This document shows, in pieces, positions 1-5,071 of a DNA stretch of 5,071 nt; position 1 is the first letter of the stretch, and each line of letters starts with the position of its first letter. The notes under the pieces were generated by a model. The model did not search any database. It had not been told where the DNA came from and saw nothing but the letters and a program-made list of their open reading frames with translations. A program made the translations under genes and the position numbers. The stretch is from a bacterium (GTDB lineage: Bacteria; Krumholzibacteriota; Krumholzibacteriia; LZORAL124-64-63), in the NCBI GenBank assembly GCA_030591105.1, contig JAUVBS010000189.1, positions 1 through 5,071 of the forward strand. Direction: 5' to 3'.

Positions 1-1351
1 GTAGAATGTTCTCGGTCAGGATCACCCCCATGTCGACCATCGTACCGATGGCGATGGCAATACCCGACAGCGCAACGATGTTCGCCTCGACGTCGAAGAG
101 CTTCATGCCGATGAAGCAGAGCAACACGGCCAGCGGCAGCAGTCCGGCGACGATCAGGCCGCTGCGTAGGTGGCGCACCATCAGGATCACGACGATTACG
201 GTGATCAGGATCTCGAGCAGCAACGCGGTACTCAGGGTGCCGAGCGTCTCGCCGATCAGACCGCTGCGGTCGTAGAACGGCACGATGGTGACCTGGCTAG
301 CGCGGCCGTCCGGGAGTTGCTTGCGCGGTAGCCCCGGTGCGATCTCGGCGATTTTCTGTTTCACGGCCTTTATCGCCGCCAGCGGGTTCTCGCCGTAGCG
401 CACGACGACCACACCGCCGACCGCCTCGGCGCCCCCCTTGTCCAGCACGCCGCGCCGCAGGGCGGGGCCACTGCTCACCGTGGCGACGTTGCCAACAGTG
501 ACCGGGACGTTATCGCGTACCGCGACGACGCTCGCGGCGATGTCCTCGCTCGTCTCGACGAAACCGACACCGCGCACCACATACTCGACGCGGTTGATCT
601 CGATGGTGCGGGCCCCCACCTCGGCGTTGGACTCGCGGACGGCCCGGAAAACCTCTGCCAAGGTCACACCGTAGTGTCGCAGAGCGTCCGGATCGATATC
701 GACCTGATACTCGCGCACGAAGCCGCCGATGGACGCCACTTCGGCCACCCCCGCAGCGGCCAGCAGGGCGTCTTTGACGTGGAAGTCCTGGATGGTGCGC
801 AGCTCATCGAGATCCCAGCCGCCGGTGGGCCGACCTTCTCGGTCGCGGCCCTCGAGGGTATACCAAAAAACCTGTCCCAGGGCGGTGGCATCCGGACCGA
901 GAGCGGGCGCAACACCCGGCGGCAGCGTGCCGGTGGGCAAGCTGCTCAAACGCTCGAGAACGCGCGATCGCGAATCATAGAAATCGGCCTCTTCGTCGAA
1001 GATCACGTAGACCGAAGAGAACCCGAAGTACGAGTAGCTACGTACCGTCCTGACGTGCGGCACGCCGAGCAGAGCCACCGTCAAGGGGTAGGTGATTTGA
1101 TCCTCGACGTCCTGAGGCGAACGGCCCGCCCAATTGGTGAAAACGATCTGCTGGTTCTCACCCAGGTCGGGGATCGCGTCGACCGGTACCGGATCGCGCG
1201 GTAGCCAGTCGATACGCCAATCGAATGGCGCGACCATCAACCCGTAACCGCACGCCAGCACCACCAGGAGTAGCACGACGAGCTTGTTGTCCAGACAGAA
1301 CAGGATCACCCGCTCGATCCAGGTGTGCGCGATGAGTTTCTGGTCGGCCAC
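1..1351 (-). CDS. cusA: CusA/CzcA-family heavy-metal efflux RND pump, N-terminal 450 residues (3' end outside window)
   Basis: This is the inner-membrane proton/metal antiporter of a tripartite efflux pump. I translated it by hand from a GTG start; it stays open to base 1, giving 450 residues of a protein that is normally about 1,040. TM1 is near residues 24-41, followed by PVDAIPDLGENQQIV (56-70), the periplasmic porter region with LGPDATALGQ (151-160) and VAEVASIGG (202-210), then TM2 (about 376-393), TM3 (398-418) and TM4 (424-445). TM4 holds GIAIAIGTMVDMGVILTEN. Its Asp440 aligns with the proton-relay Asp405 of E. coli CusA and Met438 with Met403, but the Met391 and Met410 positions are Val426 and Leu445 (alignment from memory). 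A Shine-Dalgarno GGGAGG lies 8 bases before the GTG, and the gene begins 3 bases after the adaptor stop, so it is the last visible gene of the operon. The family is certain. The symbol is family level only, because copper/silver versus divalent metal cannot be decided here. Confidence 0.95.
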   Translation of the reverse strand, partial: MADQKLIAHTWIERVILFCLDNKLVVLLLVVLACGYGLMVAPFDWRIDWLPRDPVPVDAIPDLGENQQIVFTNWAGRSPQDVEDQITYPLTVALLGVPHVRTVRSYSYFGFSSVYVIFDEEADFYDSRSRVLERLSSLPTGTLPPGVAPALGPDATALGQVFWYTLEGRDREGRPTGGWDLDELRTIQDFHVKDALLAAAGVAEVASIGGFVREYQVDIDPDALRHYGVTLAEVFRAVRESNAEVGARTIEINRVEYVVRGVGFVETSEDIAASVVAVRDNVPVTVGNVATVSSGPALRRGVLDKGGAEAVGGVVVVRYGENPLAAIKAVKQKIAEIAPGLPRKQLPDGRASQVTIVPFYDRSGLIGETLGTLSTALLLEILITVIVVILMVRHLRSGLIVAGLLPLAVLLCFIGMKLFDVEANIVALSGIAIAIGTMVDMGVILTENIL

Positions 1352-1354
1352 GGC

Positions 1355-3370
1355 CTAGCCCTCCCCGTGGACGTGGCCGGCGTGCGGGTCGCCGGTTCCC
1401 GGCTGGGCGAGCAACTCGGTCTGCGAACCACAGCGCAACATCGACGAGCCGTAGTAGGGATTCGCCGTGGTCTCATCGAGCTGGATCCAATCGGCGCCGG
1501 CGCCGCCCATCGCCATGGGACAGTGGAACAGACGGACGGTATCGTCGGCAGCGTGGCCGAAACGAGTCAGTGCGGTCCAGAGGTTGTCCGATAGCGGTTG
1601 CAGCGCCAGGCGACGCGGCGCGATGGCGTCGGCGCGTTGAACCTGGGCGGCAGCGCGGACGAGGTGGTCGTAAATTTCTCGCCAGACCTCCTGGCTCCCG
1701 TCGGGCAGGTGCTCCTCAGCGCACGAAACGCTGGCCACTGCCGCGACCACGCCATCGGCTGCGGCCAAGGCCGCGGTATCGTCGTCGCCGGCCAGCGCTG
1801 TCTGTAACGGCAGATAGGCTGCCAGGATATCGTCCAACCGATCGACGAAACAGGTCGGCGCTTCGAGCGGTCCCGAACCGACCGTCATGGCGTCGGTATG
1901 ATGTTCAGTGTCGACGGCACCGGGCTCGGCGTCACCGACCGACCGACCAGAACCGCCACCGCCTTCGTTGCCGTGCTGGTGCTGCGGCGCCGGTCCGCCG
2001 CCAGCGGGATTCATCATGCTCGGCCGGGCCTGGATCTGCAGCGCGCTGTCGATCTTGAAATTGCCGTTGGTGACGACCTGTTCGCCCTCGACCAGTCCAG
2101 AAACGACCAAATAGTAGTGGCCGGCGCGCGGCCCGAGAATCACCTCGCGACCGGAGAAGGTCGGCTCAGCGCGTCCGCGCAACCGGACGTAGACCACCGA
2201 ACGGGCACCGGTCCACAACGGCGCCGACGCCGGCACCACCAGAGGCGGCTGCGCGTCTTCTAAGCCGCGGACAGCGTCCGGGCCGCCGTGGCTCGCGACG
2301 GTCCGCTTGTCCACCGGGTCACCGGCGGTATCGAGGGTCACCTCGGCCGCCGCGTGGACCAGCATGCCTGGTTTGAGGGCACCGTTCTCGTTGTCGACCG
2401 CGATGCGTACCTCGACGGTGCGGGTTCGGTCGTCGAGTATCTGATCGATGAAGATGATCTCGCCTGCGAATTCGCGGCCGGGTAGAGCCGGCGCCGTGAA
2501 CGCGACCCGCTGCCGTTGACGCAACCAGACCAGGTCCGATTCGTACGCCGCCAGCGTCACCCAGACCTGCGACAGGTCGGCGATGGCGTACAGCGGCGAG
2601 CCGACTTTCACGTAGCGACCTTCGACCGCATCCTTGCGCACGACCACACCGCCCAACGGCGCACGAATGGTGAGCTGGTCCGAAACGGTATCGGACTTTT
2701 CCAGCGCGGCGATCTGGTCGTCGTCCAGTCCCCACAGCCGCAACCGATCCCGTACCGAGGCCAACGTCGCCTCGGCGCTACGCCGTAAGGACGGATCACC
2801 GCCGCTCGCGGCCTGTACCCCCCGTAGCGCCGTCTTCAACTCGGCCTGTGCCGCATAGAGTTCGGGGCTATAGATCGCGGCCAGTTTCTCCCCGCGCCGG
2901 ACTGTGCGTCCGGTGAAATCGACGTACAGCTTTTCGAGGCGTCCGGGTACCCGCGCCGTGATGCTACGCGTACGGGTCTCGTCGTAAGCAACCTTGCCGA
3001 CGAGCCGCACCTGTTTGGTCACGAACATCCTCTGCACCGATTCGGTGCGGATCTCCGCGAGAGCCGCGGCTGCTTCGGACATGACCAGATCGCTCGGACC
3101 AAGGCCCTCGCCCTGCTCCTGGGCCACCGGGATGAGATCCATGAAACAAATGGGACACTGACCGGGCTCCGGCAACTGGATGTTCGGATGCATGGAGCAG
3201 GTCCAGGTGGTCGGTCCACTGTCGGCAGCCACCTGGTCGTGGCCGTTGGCGGCAGTGTCAATGGGACCGCCACCACGCAGCGCCCAGCCGAGGAAAAACA
3301 CCGCCGACAACGTCACCACAAACGCAATGCGCCGGCTGGTCGAACTATCAATGATTTTCGGTCGCATCAT
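1355..3370 (-). CDS. cusB: CusB-like RND periplasmic adaptor with N-terminal heavy-metal-binding domain and C-terminal DUF3347 domain
   Basis: Membrane-fusion adaptor (671 residues) linking the RND pump to the outer-membrane channel. An uncleaved anchor (about 14-31) is followed by a heavy-metal-binding domain at 56-82 with C58-S-M60-H61-P and C72-P-I-C75-F-M77-D-L. Next come two lipoyl-like half motifs (about 139-171 and 235-265) flanking a helical hairpin, a beta-barrel (about 268-345) and a membrane-proximal domain (about 376-450). A Gly/His linker (451-500) leads to a DUF3347-type domain (about 506-655) that ends FHCPMAMGG...NPYYGSSML.CG, with H616, C617, M619, M621, M644 and C647, and then a His tail (H663, H666, H668). 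Plain adaptors are usually 400-500 residues; the extra length is the C-terminal module. The first ATG (3370) overlaps the upstream stop as ATGA. The next ATG (3367) is better spaced from the GAGGAG site, so the start is uncertain by one codon. The double metal-binding design favours Cu(I)/Ag(I), by inference. Confidence 0.95.
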   Translation of the reverse strand: MMRPKIIDSSTSRRIAFVVTLSAVFFLGWALRGGGPIDTAANGHDQVAADSGPTTWTCSMHPNIQLPEPGQCPICFMDLIPVAQEQGEGLGPSDLVMSEAAAALAEIRTESVQRMFVTKQVRLVGKVAYDETRTRSITARVPGRLEKLYVDFTGRTVRRGEKLAAIYSPELYAAQAELKTALRGVQAASGGDPSLRRSAEATLASVRDRLRLWGLDDDQIAALEKSDTVSDQLTIRAPLGGVVVRKDAVEGRYVKVGSPLYAIADLSQVWVTLAAYESDLVWLRQRQRVAFTAPALPGREFAGEIIFIDQILDDRTRTVEVRIAVDNENGALKPGMLVHAAAEVTLDTAGDPVDKRTVASHGGPDAVRGLEDAQPPLVVPASAPLWTGARSVVYVRLRGRAEPTFSGREVILGPRAGHYYLVVSGLVEGEQVVTNGNFKIDSALQIQARPSMMNPAGGGPAPQHQHGNEGGGGSGRSVGDAEPGAVDTEHHTDAMTVGSGPLEAPTCFVDRLDDILAAYLPLQTALAGDDDTAALAAADGVVAAVASVSCAEEHLPDGSQEVWREIYDHLVRAAAQVQRADAIAPRRLALQPLSDNLWTALTRFGHAADDTVRLFHCPMAMGGAGADWIQLDETTANPYYGSSMLRCGSQTELLAQPGTGDPHAGHVHGEG
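1360..1365 (-). promoter_or_regulatory. Ribosome binding site of the RND pump gene
   Basis: The minus strand reads GGGAGG, then 8 bases, then the GTG at 1351-1349. The site lies inside the last codons of the adaptor gene and its TAG stop falls in the spacer, so pump translation is probably coupled to the adaptor. It is the main reason for choosing this GTG start. Confidence 0.7.
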
Positions 3371-4887
3371 CGTGCTCCTCGTTCGTCAGACGTGGCCGCG
3401 AGCATCGGCGCCGGCCCGGCGATCAGTTGTTCGATACGCGCCAGGCTGATCAGGCGATCAGCCCGCGCACGCGCTTCGGTCAGTTCGAAAGCGAGCAGGG
3501 TCTGCTGGGCTTCGACGATGTCGAGGAAGTCAGCCTCGCCGGTCTCGTAAGCGGCGGTTACGGCGTCGAGTGCTTGCTGACCCTTGAGCAGCAAGCTCCC
3601 ACCGTAGAGATCCACCGTGCGCACGGCCTCGCGGTGTTCGAAGCGGACCCGTTCGAGTCTCGCTTGCAGGCCGACGGTAACGTCGCGGCGCGCCGCCTCG
3701 AGCGCCCGTTGCCGACCCGCCGCCTCCCGTTCGGCCGCGGCGTATTTGCCCCACCAGAGCGGTACATTGATGGCCAGACGGGCGATCACCGGATCCTTAC
3801 CGCTATCGGGTGTCGCCGGTATGGCCGACTCGCCGGTCATGATGTAGTCGATGCCGAGGGTCACGTCGGGATACTTCTGCCGACCCGCGAGGGAGACCGC
3901 GTAGCCCGTGCTCTGCTCTTCGTGGGTCAGTGCAACGAGTTGTGGCTGCCGCTGGAGCAGCGCAGCGACCAGAGAGTCTTCAGCCACCGCGTGGGCGGTC
4001 GCGGGCAGGGTCGCCGGCCAGGTGATCGGCGCGGTCGCCGGCCGTCCCAGCGCAGCGTTCAGCTCGGCGGCCGCCGGCCGGCGCGCATCGGTCAGCTCTG
4101 CCAGCCGATCGGTCAGTTGCGAATACTCGACCTGGGCCTTGAGCATATCGGCGAACCGGCCCGCACCGGCTGCATATCGCGCCCGCGCGACGACTTCCCA
4201 CTGACCGACCAGCGCCAGATGCCGATCGGTGATGCGCACCGCCTCACCCAGATACGCCAGGTCATAGTATGCGCGACGGACGCGAAAGAGCACGTCGAGT
4301 ACAACGCCGACCAGACGTGCCTCGGTCGCCGCCGCCTGTTCGTCGGCGATCTTACCGCGGAGCGACTGCTTGCCGAACCACGGCAGTGTCTGGCTGAGCG
4401 AGAAGATCCGCTGCTGGGGCCCGGTTCGCGTCTGCACCGGTACGAGCATTTCGCCCCAGCTGAAGCGGGGATCGGGCAGCGCGCTGGCCTGCATACCGAC
4501 CTCACCATCGGCCTGCCAGTTGGCCAAAGCGGCTGCGACCGCCGGGCTGTGGGCCAGAGCGTAGCCGAGATAGTCCGCCAGCGCCGGGGCACCCGGCAGC
4601 AAGCTGCGCGCTTCCCAACCGAAGCGGTGCAGCAGATCGGCGGTCAGCTCCGAGGCGGTCAGGTACGCAGTGATCGACGTCGAGTCCGGTCCGGCGGTGG
4701 CAGTCGCGGTGGCGGTGGCGGTGGCAGTCGCGGTGGCGGTGGCAGTGGCAGTCGCGGTGGCAGTGGTAGTCGCGGTGGCACCGCCCGCGACAGTTTCGCC
4801 GGCGGAGACGCCGCTAGCGGCCGTGATGCCGAAGACAGCTAGCGCACCGACGGTCATTGCAACGACCGCGCACTTACCGGTTACCAC
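3367..4887 (-). CDS. TolC-family outer-membrane efflux channel (CusC/CzcC role) with N-terminal Thr/Ala repeat
   Basis: Outer-membrane exit duct of the metal pump, 506 residues, within the family's usual range plus a short insertion. A signal peptide covers about residues 1-29 (hydrophobic core 8-22, likely cleavage after SGVSA). A 29-residue, almost pure Ala-Thr repeat follows at 37-65. The two OEP-type halves run from about 103 to 283 and from about 303 to 490. The first contains LPDPRFSWGEM and QTLPWFGKQSLRGKI, typical of metal-efflux TolC relatives; the second contains NVPLWWGKYAAAEREA and ends with AYETGEADFLDIVEAQQTLL. No lipobox is visible: the only early Cys, residue 6, precedes the hydrophobic core, so unlike E. 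coli CusC it is probably not lipidated. The GTG start at 4887 is chosen because AAGGAGG lies 9 bases upstream and it gives a full signal peptide; the next ATG is codon 11. It overlaps the upstream small gene by 14 bases and the adaptor by 3-4. Confidence 0.93.
   Translation of the reverse strand: MVTGKCAVVAMTVGALAVFGITAASGVSAGETVAGGATATTTATATATATATATATATATATATAGPDSTSITAYLTASELTADLLHRFGWEARSLLPGAPALADYLGYALAHSPAVAAALANWQADGEVGMQASALPDPRFSWGEMLVPVQTRTGPQQRIFSLSQTLPWFGKQSLRGKIADEQAAATEARLVGVVLDVLFRVRRAYYDLAYLGEAVRITDRHLALVGQWEVVARARYAAGAGRFADMLKAQVEYSQLTDRLAELTDARRPAAAELNAALGRPATAPITWPATLPATAHAVAEDSLVAALLQRQPQLVALTHEEQSTGYAVSLAGRQKYPDVTLGIDYIMTGESAIPATPDSGKDPVIARLAINVPLWWGKYAAAEREAAGRQRALEAARRDVTVGLQARLERVRFEHREAVRTVDLYGGSLLLKGQQALDAVTAAYETGEADFLDIVEAQQTLLAFELTEARARADRLISLARIEQLIAGPAPMLAATSDERGAR
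3375..3380 (-). promoter_or_regulatory. Ribosome binding site of the adaptor gene
   Basis: GAGGAG on the minus strand sits 4 bases before the ATG at 3370 and 7 bases before the immediately following ATG at 3367. The spacing favours the second ATG, although the first forms the usual ATGA overlap with the channel gene stop. The site is inside the end of the channel gene, as expected for translational coupling. Confidence 0.6.
4693..4779 (-). repeat. In-frame Thr/Ala codon repeat (87 bp) in the channel gene
   Basis: Twenty-nine consecutive codons encode only Ala and Thr, strictly alternating except for one TTT run (residues 40-42). On the plus strand the hexamer GGTGGC dominates, with interspersed AGTCGC; the 12-mer AGTCGCGGTGGC recurs four times. 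Ala uses GCC or GCG and Thr uses ACC or ACT, so the array is degenerate rather than perfect. A gain or loss of 6-base units would keep the frame. It codes for a flexible, possibly exposed segment between the signal peptide and the channel fold; no function is known to me. Confidence 0.9.
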
Positions 4888-4993
4888 GGTTGCGGCCCTC
4901 CTTGTCGGCCGGCGTCCGCAGATGTCCGCGCACGGCCTGGACGACCAGCGCGATCAGTACGACGACAGCGAGAATATTGACGACGATAACCAT
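4874..4993 (-). CDS. Small single-span membrane peptide (39 aa), hypothetical, first gene of the operon
   Basis: The frame runs from ATG at 4993 to TAA at 4876-4874. It encodes MVIVVNILAVVVLIALVVQA, a nearly unbroken hydrophobic stretch to about residue 20, then a polar, strongly basic tail (VRGHLRTPADKEG, then RNRGNR). This resembles a small inner-membrane peptide with a cytoplasmic positive C-terminus. AGGAG is placed 6 bases before the ATG. Its stop lies 14 bases inside the channel gene, and it carries that gene's Shine-Dalgarno site within its coding sequence. I do not recognise the family, and no Cys or Met cluster suggests metal binding. It could be a real pump accessory peptide, a leader peptide that couples translation to the channel gene, or, less likely, a chance frame. 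The good ribosome site, membrane pattern and overlap favour a real gene. Confidence 0.68.
   Translation of the reverse strand: MVIVVNILAVVVLIALVVQAVRGHLRTPADKEGRNRGNR
4897..4903 (-). promoter_or_regulatory. Ribosome binding site of the channel gene
   Basis: A near-ideal AAGGAGG lies 9 bases before the GTG at 4887-4885. It fixes the GTG as the start and places the signal in the last third of the upstream small gene, so the two genes are probably translated together. Confidence 0.75.
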
Positions 4994-4999
4994 GTTCCT

Positions 5000-5004
5000 C
5001 TCCT
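5000..5004 (-). promoter_or_regulatory. Ribosome binding site of the small membrane peptide
   Basis: The minus strand reads AGGAG, then AGGAAC, then ATG: a clear Shine-Dalgarno with 6-base spacing. It is one of the better arguments that the 39-residue frame is translated. Confidence 0.65.
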
Positions 5005-5007
5005 AAG

Positions 5008-5021
5008 CCCCGCACACGGGG
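5008..5021 (-). promoter_or_regulatory. Short G/C hairpin in the operon leader
   Basis: The minus strand reads CCCCG-TGTG-CGGGG, a perfect 5-bp stem with a 4-base loop. Its 3' arm ends 3 bases before the AGGAG ribosome site. There is no U tract, so it is not a terminator. It might protect the 5' end of the message or adjust ribosome access; this is inference. Confidence 0.45.
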
Positions 5022-5046
5022 TGAAATGACTTGATGAACTTCCAAG

Positions 5047-5061
5047 GCAGGACTCATGCCA
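5047..5061 (-). promoter_or_regulatory. Putative sigma-54 (-24/-12) promoter of the efflux operon
   Basis: The minus strand reads TGGCATGAGTCCTGC. Against the sigma-54 core TGGCACG-N4-TTGC it keeps the -24 GG and the -12 GC with exactly 10 bases between them, and differs at only two positions (C to T in the -24 box, T to C in the -12 box). Transcription would start near 5035, giving a leader of about 40 bases before the small gene. It is the only promoter-like site upstream of the operon with both elements in the window. A -10-like TATATT at 5063-5068 is the main alternative; its -35 would lie at or beyond the window edge. The enhancer site and regulator gene would also be outside. Confidence 0.5.
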
Positions 5062-5071
5062 AAATATATCA

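Noticed and set aside
674..1204. A 176-codon plus-strand frame
   Set aside because: It lies fully opposite the pump gene, whose minus-strand translation is conserved throughout. It is a shadow frame.
4693..4779. CRISPR or tandem non-coding repeat
   Set aside because: The array has no spacers and its period is whole codons inside an intact reading frame, so it is a protein repeat.
3427..4842. A 471-codon open frame on the plus strand opposite the channel gene
   Set aside because: The minus frame gives a clear TolC-family protein. The plus frame is Arg/Gly-rich with a Gly/Ser/Arg tail that is only the complement of the Thr/Ala repeat, and no domain or ribosome site supports it. Long antisense frames are common in G+C-rich genes.
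4870..4872. Lipoprotein signal (Cys at residue 6 of the channel protein)
   Set aside because: The Cys comes before the hydrophobic core and has no lipobox, so acylation as in CusC is unlikely.
5008..5021. Rho-independent terminator of an upstream gene
   Set aside because: The stem is only 5 bp and no T tract follows on either strand; the downstream bases are the ribosome site of the small gene.
4670..5029. Plus-strand frame with a poly Ala-Val tract
   Set aside because: The Ala-Val tract is another frame of the Thr/Ala repeat and the rest crosses the operon leader. No supporting signals.
5024..5030. AAATGAC, resembling one half of a CusR/CopR copper box
   Set aside because: The matching second half is missing and the position overlaps the expected transcription start, so it cannot be supported as an operator.

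Overview
The window is G+C-rich and reads as a single minus-strand operon for a tripartite heavy-metal efflux pump of the HME-RND (CusCBA/CzcCBA) type. It carries the promoter-side part of the operon and is cut off inside the pump gene at base 1. The gene style (three-component envelope pump, signal peptides, GTG starts, strong Shine-Dalgarno sites, a -24/-12-like promoter) fits a high-G+C Gram-negative bacterium, most likely a proteobacterium. No marker in the window fixes the genus.

Layout in the direction of transcription, from high to low coordinates. At 4994-5071 is a short leader with a sigma-54-like promoter (5047-5061), a G/C hairpin (5008-5021) and a ribosome binding site. At 4874-4993 is a 39-residue single-span membrane peptide that is not in usual ORF listings. 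At 3367-4887 is a TolC-family outer-membrane channel with a GTG start; it overlaps the peptide gene by 14 bases and carries a 29-residue Thr/Ala repeat just after its signal peptide. At 1355-3370 is a CusB-like periplasmic adaptor, joined to the channel gene by an ATGA overlap and carrying metal-binding modules at both ends. From 1351 to the window edge are the first 450 residues of the CusA/CzcA-family inner-membrane RND pump, which starts 3 bases after the adaptor stop. Coding is continuous, with no gene-free stretch above 80 bases.

Inferred working model: the adaptor collects metal in the periplasm through its N-terminal Cys/Met domain and its C-terminal DUF3347 domain. It passes the metal to the RND trimer, which uses the proton gradient to push it out through the TolC-type channel. 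The substrate is probably Cu(I)/Ag(I) judging from the adaptor, but the pump lacks two of the three TM4 methionines of E. coli CusA, so the ion is not settled. I see no convincing new biological system. The points most worth a second look are the small leader peptide, the sigma-54-like promoter, the Thr/Ala repeat and the doubly metal-tagged adaptor.
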